NCBI GenBank assembly: GCA_041695045.1
Contig: JBGFRR010000131.1
Span: 1 to 39,615 of the forward strand
Source of the DNA: JBGFRR01 sp041695045
Lineage (GTDB): Bacteria; Bacteroidota; Ignavibacteria; UBA10030
Direction: 5' to 3'
DNA length: 39,615 nt
Shown in pieces: positions 33,117 to 39,615 of the stretch. Below the pieces are notes generated by a model. The model made no database searches. It worked only from the letters and a program-made list of their open reading frames with translations, and had not been told where the DNA came from. Within the stretch, counting starts at the first letter, position 1. Each line of letters begins with the position of its first letter. A program made the position numbers and the translations under genes.

Positions 33117-33151
33117 AGCTGAGGGGAGGCTCTGCGGGTCCAAAGCGCTTC
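33095..33151 (+). terminator. Long inverted repeat overlapping the 3' end of the small barrel gene
   Basis: GAAGCGCTTTG (33095-33105) is perfectly complementary to CAAAGCGCTTC (33141-33151). A second small hairpin AGAGC/GCTCT (33115-33119 with 33129-33133) sits inside the 35-nt loop. AAGAGTTTTG follows, a weak T-tract. The left arm lies within the last codons and the stop is inside the loop. Probably a terminator or a 3' stability element. Confidence 0.5.
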
Positions 33152-33190
33152 AAGAGTTTTGTAACGGATGTATCGTCGGGAAACGATCAG

Positions 33191-33934
33191 TTAGAAGAAA
33201 GAACCGAAGTTCAGCGTGATAAAGAACCCGCCGAAGCTTTTCACAGGAACTCCCTCCAGAATCTCGATACCGCTTCGAAATGGGATGTGGTAATAGCGGA
33301 ACGTGATGCCGCTCAGCGTTCCTCGATCAATTCCGAAGTGCGCTCCTCCACCAACAAACCCACCGATTGTGTACTTCGCCTGTCCGAACTTTAGACTGCT
33401 GAAAAACTCGATTTGCTCGTAGTAGGTAAAGGTGCCTCCGCTCGGAACCGGCACCGTATGCGTCCGCGAATATGGCGCCACAAATACCATCGAAGGCCCG
33501 ATGCCTCCGCTGACGAAAGGCCGGAAGCTCTCCACAATGTCGTCGGCAAAGAGGCGATATTGAACGCCGACCATAAGAGGGAACAGGAGCAGGCGATTCT
33601 TTTTACCGGGGATAAAGGTTTCACCCGTGAACTGGTTGAAGAACTCCACCTCGCCCTCATCTTTTACATCGGAGATGGCAAAAGAGATAAATCCGGCTGT
33701 GTTCTCGGTATACTGTCTTCTGAAGAAAACTCCCCCACCAAATCCGTTGTTGGACACCATAAGGTCAACTCCCCAGGCATTGCGCAAGGGTTGATAGGGG
33801 GACCTCGTGAAGAAATCCGGCCGCACAGGCTCGAAAATGATCGTAGTATCCGAGACAAACGTCTCCTGGGCGGCGGCAGGAAGAGCAAACAAACAAAGGA
33901 TACTGGCGAGGAAAAACGGTCGTGCGAGTTTCAT
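33191..33934 (-). CDS. Outer-membrane beta-barrel protein
   Basis: This 247-residue protein has a clear signal peptide (MKLARPFFLASILCLFALPA, cleavage after A-A-A/Q). The mature part has alternating amphipathic strands with aromatic girdles (NGFGGGVFFRRQYTENTAGF, LFPLMVGVQYRLF, FRPFVSGGIGPSMVFV) and ends in phenylalanine (F-G-S-F-F), the usual C-terminal signal for BAM-dependent barrels. GGAG lies 9 nt before ATG 33934. It resembles generic porin-like outer-membrane proteins of 8-10 strands. No substrate can be inferred. It converges with the small barrel gene on the plus strand. Confidence 0.83.
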   Translation of the reverse strand: MKLARPFFLASILCLFALPAAAQETFVSDTTIIFEPVRPDFFTRSPYQPLRNAWGVDLMVSNNGFGGGVFFRRQYTENTAGFISFAISDVKDEGEVEFFNQFTGETFIPGKKNRLLLFPLMVGVQYRLFADDIVESFRPFVSGGIGPSMVFVAPYSRTHTVPVPSGGTFTYYEQIEFFSSLKFGQAKYTIGGFVGGGAHFGIDRGTLSGITFRYYHIPFRSGIEILEGVPVKSFGGFFITLNFGSFF

Positions 33935-33991
33935 GATAGTACTCCAAGCGATGACGATATCTTCTCCTAACTAGTCGGTGAAAAGGTCGAA

Positions 33992-34059
33992 CCACAGATT
34001 CACAGATTAGATGAGGAACGATTTGATATGCCGCGCTTCAATAATCAGTGAATCTGTGG
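33992..34059. repeat. Widely spaced 12-bp perfect inverted repeat
   Basis: CCACAGATTCAC (33992-34003) and GTGAATCTGTGG (34048-34059) are separated by 44 nt in the gap between two minus-strand genes. The left arm continues as AGATTAG, giving a CACAGATT direct echo. A T-rich stretch follows on the plus strand, but no plus-strand gene ends here, so I call it a repeat rather than a terminator. Confidence 0.55.
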
Positions 34060-34131
34060 TGATGTTTTTAGTTTTTCCCCTTTGAGCAGCTACTTCTCCA
34101 ACGTGTCCGGGCGGAGCAGGGTTCCGCTGCA

Positions 34132-35301
34132 TCAGGATACCTGAAAGATAGCAAACTTTAGATACTTTGTCTCCGGCATCGACACGAGCACAGGATGGTC
34201 GGGAGCTGCACCGGAACATTCTAACATTTGGATTGGCCTCTGTGCCGCACGACTTGCCGCATCTACAGCCCCTAAAAATGCCTCTTCCGTTACATGGTGT
34301 GAACACGACGCCGTCACCAATATTCCCCCCTCATTCAGGATTTCGAGTGCGAGCTTGTTGAGCGTTTTGTACGCTCGTAATGCTGCGGCGACTGTTTTTT
34401 TGTTCCTGCTGAACGATGGCGGATCGAGGACAACAACGTCACACGTGGAATATGAAGCCTGGAGCTCCTTCAACTGCTCGAAGCTGTCTCCCGCCTCAAA
34501 GGTTGTCGCGGTGGTCTGATTGATTGCGGCGTTGACCTTCGCTTTTGCGATTGCGGCGTCTGAAGCATCAATGCCAAGGACGTCTTGCGCGCCCCCTGCT
34601 GACGCGTTCAGTGCAAATCCTCCCTCGTTGCAAAAGAAGTCGAAGACACGTTTCCCCTTAACGTAGCGACGAATTGCGCGGCGGTTTTCTCGCTGGTCAA
34701 GAAAGAATCCCGTCTTCTGTCCGTTCAGGATGTCAACTTTGTACTTGATGCTATGTTCAGAGATGATGATCTGGTCGAGCGTGCCTCGCAGTACGCCTTT
34801 CTTCAACGGTAAGTGTTCGAGCGAGCGCAAGGGGGATTCGTTTCTCTCCACAATCGCTTTGGGATGGAAGAGGGATTCGAGGACATCACAGATGAGGGTA
34901 AGTCGTCTGTCCATCCCTGCTGAAAGCGTTTGGATGGAGAGCGACTCGTTGTACTTGTCGATGATCAGACCGGGGAGAAAATCGCTCTCGCCGTGGACAA
35001 GGCGGAACGTCTGTTCCTCGGGATACAAACGCGTGCGGAGGTTGAGAGCTTGCTGGATTCGCCGTTCGAAGAAATCGAACGAGATTTCCTCGCGCTCGTC
35101 AGTGAGCAACCGAAACGCAATGAGTGAGTGAGGATTGTAGAAGCCGACGCCGAGAAACTTCTCGTCGTACCGGAGCAACTCCACAAGGTCGCCGGCCTCA
35201 GGGTCGCCATGCACGGTCTTGGTCTCGTTGCTGAACACCCATTGATGGCCGGCGTGAATACGGTGCTCTTCGTTTTTTCGGAGTACGACTTGCTTCTTCA
35301 C
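34132..35301 (-). CDS. rlmI: 23S rRNA (cytosine-5) methyltransferase, RlmI family
   Basis: This 389-residue protein matches the class I SAM-dependent RlmI/YccW family, which makes m5C at position 1962 of 23S rRNA (E. coli numbering). An N-terminal PUA domain (residues 1-75: LRKNEEHRIHAGHQWVFSNE, VGFYNPHSLIAFR) is followed by the linker TGFFLDQRENR (198-208), the Rossmann fold (VFDFFCNEGGFALNAS), motif IV DPPSF (293-297) and the catalytic cysteine in TASCSHH (Cys333). The start is GTG 35301. Its promoter puts the transcript start on this codon, so the mRNA may be leaderless. No other frame-compatible start gives a full PUA domain. Confidence 0.92.
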   Translation of the reverse strand: MKKQVVLRKNEEHRIHAGHQWVFSNETKTVHGDPEAGDLVELLRYDEKFLGVGFYNPHSLIAFRLLTDEREEISFDFFERRIQQALNLRTRLYPEEQTFRLVHGESDFLPGLIIDKYNESLSIQTLSAGMDRRLTLICDVLESLFHPKAIVERNESPLRSLEHLPLKKGVLRGTLDQIIISEHSIKYKVDILNGQKTGFFLDQRENRRAIRRYVKGKRVFDFFCNEGGFALNASAGGAQDVLGIDASDAAIAKAKVNAAINQTTATTFEAGDSFEQLKELQASYSTCDVVVLDPPSFSRNKKTVAAALRAYKTLNKLALEILNEGGILVTASCSHHVTEEAFLGAVDAASRAAQRPIQMLECSGAAPDHPVLVSMPETKYLKFAIFQVS

Positions 35302-35307
35302 AACGTC

Positions 35308-35336
35308 AAAGTAGAAACTCTTTCACCAAGATGCAA
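35308..35336 (-). promoter_or_regulatory. Promoter for rlmI, predicting a leaderless mRNA
   Basis: On the minus strand TTGCAT (35336-35331), a 17-nt spacer and TACTTT (35313-35308). Six nucleotides later comes the GTG start codon at 35301, which coincides with the expected +1. Confidence 0.6.
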
Positions 35337-35462
35337 GGCGGGTGACGCAAGTCAACAAGACACCGTGTGTCGCGTCAACGATCCGGCGTTTGCGTGATTT
35401 CGGTCAAGGCTGTCCACAACCACAGCCGTATATTACAGTGGGTTTCGTTAAGAAGCCTGCAA

Positions 35463-35496
35463 CACAATGTTTCACAATTCACAATGTTTTACAATT
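35463..35496 (+). repeat. 17-bp tandem direct repeat just before the DUF4382 gene
   Basis: CACAATGTTTCACAATT (35463-35479) is followed directly by CACAATGTTTTACAATT (35480-35496), with one mismatch. It ends 3 nt before the ribosome site GGAGGG (35500-35505). The AT-rich two-copy layout looks like an operator or a translation-control element. No clear promoter was found upstream. Confidence 0.6.
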
Positions 35497-35509
35497 TTTG
35501 GAGGGTGTC

Positions 35510-36304
35510 ATGAGGGTTCTACTCATATCCATTTCAATCCTTGGGCTGCTTCTGATGGCTGCGTGCGACAGGAGTGATGTCGCCACGAATCCATCGGAAG
35601 GCGAAGGGGAGATTCGCATGCACTTGATTGACGCGCCGATGAACGCTGAAGAGGTCGTCATTGTCGTCAGCCGCGTTGAAGTGCATATGGCCGGTTCCAG
35701 CGAAACGAGCGGCTGGGTTGTGGTGAACAACCAGCCGGCAACGTATGATCTGCTCAAGCTCAGAAATGGAGCGAGTGCCATTCTGGGCAGCACTCGGTTA
35801 CAAGCGGGGCGCTATACTCAGATTCGCCTCATCCTTGGTGCCGGCAGCTACATCAAAGTGAACGGCTTGGTGTTCAACCTCGGAGTCGCCAGCGGCTTTG
35901 AAACGGGCGTCAAGCTGGTTCACACGTTCAAAATCAAAGCAGGTGAAGTCTATGAGCTGTATCTCGACTTCGATGCTGGCCGGTCCGTGCGGCTGACCGG
36001 TGCCGGACAGTACCGGCTCATGCCGGTGATTCGTGCGCAGTCTGCGGTGATCTCCGGGTCGATTGCAGGTTCTGTGCAGCCGGCGAATGCCAATGCTTAC
36101 ATCTGGACGGTCGTCGGCAGCGATACTGTTTCCACGTGGGCTGCTGTGGATGGTTCGTTCAAACTGATGGCGCTGCCGGAGGGGACGTACACGGTCCACA
36201 TCGCGTCGACGACGAACGCCAATGCTACGGCAACGGTGTCGAACATTGTTGTCACGCGACAACAGGTAACGAATATCGGAACGATTACACTGAACACCCA
36301 ATAG
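35510..36304 (+). CDS. DUF4382 lipoprotein
   Basis: This 264-residue lipoprotein starts at ATG 35510 behind GGAGGG. The signal MRVLLISISILGLLLMAAC ends in a lipobox (L-M-A-A-C). The mature N-terminal domain is DUF4382: GEIRMHLIDAPMNAEEVVIV, RVEVHMAG, YDLLKLRNGASAILGSTRLQ, AGRYTQIRLIL and a final strand YRLMPVIRAQ. The last 75 residues (SGSIAGSVQPANANAYIW to the end) form a carboxypeptidase-regulatory-like beta sandwich, with FKLMALPEGTYTVHI. DUF4382 proteins are extracytoplasmic, and their function is not established. The frame is open to 35342, but that extension has no signal and covers the tandem repeat. A terminator follows. Confidence 0.87.
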   Translation: MRVLLISISILGLLLMAACDRSDVATNPSEGEGEIRMHLIDAPMNAEEVVIVVSRVEVHMAGSSETSGWVVVNNQPATYDLLKLRNGASAILGSTRLQAGRYTQIRLILGAGSYIKVNGLVFNLGVASGFETGVKLVHTFKIKAGEVYELYLDFDAGRSVRLTGAGQYRLMPVIRAQSAVISGSIAGSVQPANANAYIWTVVGSDTVSTWAAVDGSFKLMALPEGTYTVHIASTTNANATATVSNIVVTRQQVTNIGTITLNTQ

Positions 36305-36335
36305 TATCTTCTTCTCACATCTTCTCCTTCCTCCT

Positions 36336-36377
36336 GAAAGCCCATTCGTTGGTGGCGGATGGGCTTTCGACCTTTTT
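36336..36377 (+). terminator. Intrinsic terminator after the DUF4382 gene
   Basis: GAAAGCCCAT (36336-36345) pairs with ATGGGCTTTC (36359-36368), and TTCG/CGG-type bases can extend the stem towards the loop. GACC and TTTTT follow. It separates the DUF4382 gene from the aldolase promoter 9 nt downstream. Confidence 0.8.
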
Positions 36378-36385
36378 CTCCATTC

Positions 36386-36414
36386 TTGCAATCCAGATGA
36401 AGGATTGGTATATT
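36386..36414 (+). promoter_or_regulatory. Promoter for fbaB
   Basis: TTGCAA (36386-36391), a 17-nt spacer and TATATT (36409-36414). The start would be near 36421, about 37 nt before the ATG at 36458. An AAGGAG ribosome site lies at 36445-36450. Confidence 0.7.
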
Positions 36415-36457
36415 TATCACGTCCTTCCAACGGTCCCAGCTCACAAGGAGACTTCCC

Positions 36458-37507
36458 ATGACAAAGATCGAAGAAATCCTCGGCAGCGATGCGAAATCTC
36501 TCCTCGAACATCAATGCAAAACGATCCCGAAAGAATCGCTCCACCTGCCCGGCCTCGACTACGTGGATCGCATCTATGCGTTATCCGACCGGCCTGCGCA
36601 AGTCCTTCGTAGTCTTCAGCAGTTGGTCAACACCGGCAGACTGGCCGGCACGGGGTATCTCTCGATTCTTCCGGTAGATCAAGGCATCGAGCATTCCGCC
36701 GGCGCGTCGTTCGCGCCAAACCCGGCATACTTTGACCCGGAGAACATTGTGAAGCTTGCAATCGAGGGGGGGTGTAACGCAGTCGCGTCCACGCTGGGAG
36801 TATTGGGAGCGGTTGCGCGGAAGTATGCTCACAAGATTCCGTTCGTATTAAAAATCAACCACAACGAGTTTCTCTCCTATCCCAACACGCATGACCAAAC
36901 GCTCTTTGCCAGCGTGAAGCAGGCGTTCGACATGGGAGCTGTTGCTGTTGGTGCCACAGTGTACTTCGGCGCGCCGGAGTCACGACGGCAGATTTGGGAA
37001 ATTAGCCAAGCCTTCCAACAAGCTCATGAGTTAGGAATGGCGACAATCCTGTGGTGCTACACACGCAACCCGGCTTTCAAGACGAAGGAGAAAGACTATC
37101 ACGTCGCTGCCGACCTGACGGGTCAGGCAAACCATCTCGGTGTAACGATCGCAGCGGACATTATTAAGCAGAAGATGCCGGAGAACAACGGCGGCTACAC
37201 GGCCATCAACTTTGGAAAGACGCATAAGAAGGTGTATGAAGAACTCACCTCCGACCATCCCATCGACTTAACGCGATACCAAGTGGCCAACTGCTACATG
37301 GGTCGTGCGGGCTTGATCAACTCTGGAGGTCCATCGGGCGCGAACGATATCGCTGAAGCAGTGAAGACTGCGGTCATCAACAAGCGCGCGGGCGGGATGG
37401 GGCTGATCTCCGGCCGAAAGGCGTTTCAGCGCCCGATGAAGGAAGGTGTTCAGATCCTCAACGCAATCCAGGATGTTTACTTGTCCAAAGACGTAACGAT
37501 TGCGTAG
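36458..37507 (+). CDS. fbaB: Class I fructose-bisphosphate aldolase, FbaB/DhnA type
   Basis: This 349-residue TIM-barrel aldolase cleaves fructose 1,6-bisphosphate to dihydroxyacetone phosphate and glyceraldehyde 3-phosphate through a Schiff base. Family segments are GYLSILPVDQGIEHSAGASF, PFVLKINHNEFLSYPNTHDQ, GAVAVGATVYFGAPES and the C-terminal phosphate-binding loop GGMGLISGRKAFQRPM. It matches the archaeal-type/E. coli FbaB family rather than class II FbaA. It has its own promoter and AAGGAG ribosome site and is followed by a hairpin terminator, so it is probably transcribed alone. DhnA-type aldolases with other substrates are possible, but the length and motifs favour FBP. Confidence 0.93.
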   Translation: MTKIEEILGSDAKSLLEHQCKTIPKESLHLPGLDYVDRIYALSDRPAQVLRSLQQLVNTGRLAGTGYLSILPVDQGIEHSAGASFAPNPAYFDPENIVKLAIEGGCNAVASTLGVLGAVARKYAHKIPFVLKINHNEFLSYPNTHDQTLFASVKQAFDMGAVAVGATVYFGAPESRRQIWEISQAFQQAHELGMATILWCYTRNPAFKTKEKDYHVAADLTGQANHLGVTIAADIIKQKMPENNGGYTAINFGKTHKKVYEELTSDHPIDLTRYQVANCYMGRAGLINSGGPSGANDIAEAVKTAVINKRAGGMGLISGRKAFQRPMKEGVQILNAIQDVYLSKDVTIA

Positions 37508-37544
37508 TGGTGGGTTGCGGGTTCGTGATCTATTTGGTGAGACC

Positions 37545-37573
37545 AGCCCCGTCTTCGGCGGGGCTTTGCTGTT
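37545..37573 (+). terminator. Hairpin terminator after fbaB
   Basis: AGCCCCG (37545-37551) pairs with CGGGGCT (37559-37565) around a 7-nt loop. TTGCTGTTT follows, a weak T-tract, so termination may be partial and the phosphatase gene may be reached by read-through. Confidence 0.6.
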
Positions 37574-37597
37574 TGAACGTGAAAGGAAATCACTGAA

Positions 37598-38242
37598 TTG
37601 AAGTGCGTTATCTTCGACATGGATGGGACGCTCACCCAAACCAATCAGCTGATCTTCGATTCCTTTAATCATGTTGTGGAGAAGTATCAGGGGCGGCGGA
37701 TGACGGAAGACGAAATCATCGCCCTCTTCGGTCCGCCAGAGGAAGGAGCGCTTGTTACGATTGTTGGGGAGGAGCAGTTACCGCAAGCATTGGATGAATA
37801 CCTGAGGTACTATCGCTCGAATCACAGGAAGCTCGCTCGGGTGTATCCGGGGATGGCTGAGCTTGTGCGCTTCTTAAAAGAGAAGGGAAAACACCTCGCG
37901 GTCTTTACCGGCAAGGGCAAACACACCACGCGCATCACCCTGGAAGAGTGCGGACTGGTGGAGTACTTCGACCTCATCGTCACCGGCAACGATGTTGTCC
38001 ATCATAAGCCGGATGCAGAGGGCATCAACCGCATCCTCTCGCATTTTGGCGTACGGCCCGAGGAAACCTTGATGGTGGGAGATTCCATCGCTGACGTGAC
38101 GGCATCGCATGAGGCCGGCGTGAAGATTGCCGCGGTGCTCTGGGATTCGTACGCAGAAGAACGAGTGAAGCAAATGAAAACCGATTATCAATTTCGCAGC
38201 GTCGGTGAGTTCCGACGCTGGCTTGAGTCCGAGACCGCGTAA
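37598..38242 (+). CDS. HAD-family hydrolase, phosphoglycolate-phosphatase-like
   Basis: This 214-residue HAD subfamily IA phosphatase has the nucleophile motif CVIFDMDGTLTQ (Asp7, Asp9), a helical cap (residues 18-85), motif II VFTGKGKHTT, the motif III lysine in VHHKPDAEG and motif IV MVGDSIADVTAS. Members act on phosphoglycolate, pyrophosphate or other small phosphates. The substrate cannot be read from the sequence. The start is TTG 37598 with AAAGGA about 10 nt upstream. Its TAA stop is directly followed by the ATG of the next gene. Confidence 0.88.
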   Translation: MKCVIFDMDGTLTQTNQLIFDSFNHVVEKYQGRRMTEDEIIALFGPPEEGALVTIVGEEQLPQALDEYLRYYRSNHRKLARVYPGMAELVRFLKEKGKHLAVFTGKGKHTTRITLEECGLVEYFDLIVTGNDVVHHKPDAEGINRILSHFGVRPEETLMVGDSIADVTASHEAGVKIAAVLWDSYAEERVKQMKTDYQFRSVGEFRRWLESETA

Positions 38243-39615
38243 ATGCAATTCTCCGAACAATTGTACTCCACAGTGTGGAGCGTTCTGATCAAGTACGGTC
38301 TTGTCGTTGTCGTTGGAGTCTTTTATGCACTTGCATTACTCCACTTCGAGTACACGCCGGACGACACATACATCTATCTCCAGTACGCAACGCATCTCGC
38401 AGGGGGCGAAGGGTTTTCCTTCAATCCGGATGAGCCGAGTTACGGCATAACCGGACCGCTGTGGGTGCTCCTCATCGCCGCCGGCAAAGCGTTGGCAATG
38501 GATCCGTATACCGTCGCCAAGACACTCGACCTTGTCTTTGCGTGCCTTGCGTTGATGCTCGTCTACATGTTTGCGTATGTTGTTGTCCGGGAGAAGGTGT
38601 ATGCGGTGTTCGCTCCGATGATGCTGGCGTTCGACGGTTGGTTCCTTCGTTGGGCCGGGTCGGGGATGGAGACATCGCTGAGTGTGCTGCTTGTTCTGCT
38701 GTGCATTTGGTATGTGTACCAAAACGAGTATGTGCTTGGTGCTCTTGCGGCTGGGGCGTTGACGCTGGTGCGGCCTGAGGGCGCGCTGTTGTTTTTCGTC
38801 AGCCAAATCGACAATTTTATCAACACACGCGACTGGCGTCTGGCAGCACGGTCGTTCGTCGTCTCGTCTGTGGTGTTTGGGGTGGTTGTTCTCCCATGGA
38901 TTGTTTTCTCGTATCTTCATTTTGGAACGGTTATTCCTAACACCTATGCGGCAAAGACAGGCGGCCTCTCGCTGACGGAAGCCATCTTCGCTGGGGCATC
39001 GATAATTGAAATTGTCGGCTCGACACAGGGACTGTCGCTGCTGGCCGTAGCGATTGGAATTCTGTTGGCGTTACGACATCTTGGGTGGCGAGTCGTGCGC
39101 ATCGACTTCTTCCCTCTCGTGTGGGTTGTCGCGCTTCCGCTCGCCTATGCGGTCATCAACGTGCAGGTGGTTTCGCGATATCTTCTGATGATTGTTCCCG
39201 TGGTCGTCATCTACGGGCTGTGGGGAATCAAGCACATCGGGGAAGCATTGCGATGGTCGGAAGGTCGTGCGCGCCGTGTGGTGTTTGCGCTTGCGTTGTT
39301 GACGGTGGGCATAAGCCAAACTGTGTATTGGACGCGCATCGTGCCGCACATGAAGCAATTCTCGGCCGGCATGGAAGAATGCATCCGACCGATTGCATAC
39401 TGGCTGCGCGATTATGCGGAGCCGGATGCCACCGTGCTGACCCCGGATGTCGGCTTGGTCGGATACATTTCCAGGCGTATCATGTTTGATACAGCGGGAT
39501 TGGTGACGCCGGAAGTCAAGCGCGCATTTAACGGACTTCACTATGACGAAGGAATGTTCGAACGGCGGTATGAACGCGTCATCCAACCGGACTATATCCT
39601 CGACCGCAGCAAGCA
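38243..39615 (+). CDS. GT-C membrane glycosyltransferase, AftB-like (truncated by window end)
   Basis: The frame from ATG 38243 stays open to the end of the window (457 complete codons, no stop), so the C-terminus is missing. It begins immediately after the phosphatase stop. The first transmembrane helix (residues of about 15-35) is followed by a periplasmic loop FEYTPDDTYIYLQYATHLAG and then GEGFSFNPDEPSYGITGPLW, closely resembling the DD-containing first loop of GT-C enzymes such as mycobacterial AftB. About nine further hydrophobic segments and a soluble tail starting near residue 370 (MEECIRPIAYWLRDYAEPDA) follow. Such enzymes use polyprenyl-phosphate sugars at the periplasmic face of the inner membrane. 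Acceptor and sugar are unknown. Confidence 0.8.
   Translation, partial: MQFSEQLYSTVWSVLIKYGLVVVVGVFYALALLHFEYTPDDTYIYLQYATHLAGGEGFSFNPDEPSYGITGPLWVLLIAAGKALAMDPYTVAKTLDLVFACLALMLVYMFAYVVVREKVYAVFAPMMLAFDGWFLRWAGSGMETSLSVLLVLLCIWYVYQNEYVLGALAAGALTLVRPEGALLFFVSQIDNFINTRDWRLAARSFVVSSVVFGVVVLPWIVFSYLHFGTVIPNTYAAKTGGLSLTEAIFAGASIIEIVGSTQGLSLLAVAIGILLALRHLGWRVVRIDFFPLVWVVALPLAYAVINVQVVSRYLLMIVPVVVIYGLWGIKHIGEALRWSEGRARRVVFALALLTVGISQTVYWTRIVPHMKQFSAGMEECIRPIAYWLRDYAEPDATVLTPDVGLVGYISRRIMFDTAGLVTPEVKRAFNGLHYDEGMFERRYERVIQPDYILDRSK

Overview
The window looks like chromosome from a moderately GC-rich member of the Bacteroidota/Chlorobi assemblage, probably close to Ignavibacteria or Kapabacteria. The evidence is a type IX secretion (T9SS) sortase PorU next to PorV, a protein with a T9SS-type C-terminal sorting domain, a Bacteroidota-style serine palmitoyltransferase, several signal-peptide beta-barrels and a DUF5683-like protein. 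The lineage is inferred from gene content only. I saw no rRNA, tRNA, CRISPR array, transposase, phage gene or plasmid function.

Layout. (1) 111-3747: an apparent core ceramide (sphingolipid) pathway. A CerR-type reductase diverges from serine palmitoyltransferase and a bCerS-like acyltransferase, and the two sides share overlapping promoters. (2) 3793-5355: branched-chain aminotransferase, then a universal stress protein with a very basic N-terminal tail, closed by an intrinsic terminator. (3) 14916 down to 5463 on the minus strand: nine tightly packed genes behind one clear promoter (glgA, gmhB, a lipoprotein, a FadL/PorV-like barrel, a secreted TPR protein, rpiB, glyA, tatC and a polyprenyl diphosphate synthase). 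(4) 14917-15360: a non-coding stretch with the glgA promoter, a candidate structured RNA with its own promoter, and a strong terminator that ends just before the porU start codon. (5) 15361-28371 on the plus strand: porU, porV, a very large secreted M6-like protein whose zinc-binding motif is lost, a small lipoprotein, a metallopeptidase/beta-propeller/BamA-like barrel fusion, and a DUF5683-like protein. (6) 28372-29625: palindromic repeats and a decayed DASS transporter pseudogene. (7) 29694-39615: uvrA, two small beta-barrel proteins, rlmI, a DUF4382 lipoprotein, class I fructose-bisphosphate aldolase, a HAD phosphatase and the start of a GT-C glycosyltransferase that runs off the window.

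The main theme is cell-envelope biology: sphingolipid synthesis, T9SS sortase and channel cap, many outer-membrane proteins, heptose activation and a polyprenyl carrier, mixed with housekeeping genes. Eight promoters can be read by eye. All have TTG-type -35 boxes, an exact 17-nt spacer and a -10 box of the form TAnnTT (TATACT in one case), which is closer to classical sigma-70 than to the published Bacteroidetes consensus. Two of them, for uvrA and rlmI, place transcription starts at or next to the start codon.

Most unusual items: the pseudo-M6 protein, the peptidase-propeller-barrel fusion, the structured RNA upstream of porU, and a reductase gene whose best start codon is AUC. All of this was read by eye. 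No alignment, folding energy or database search was run.
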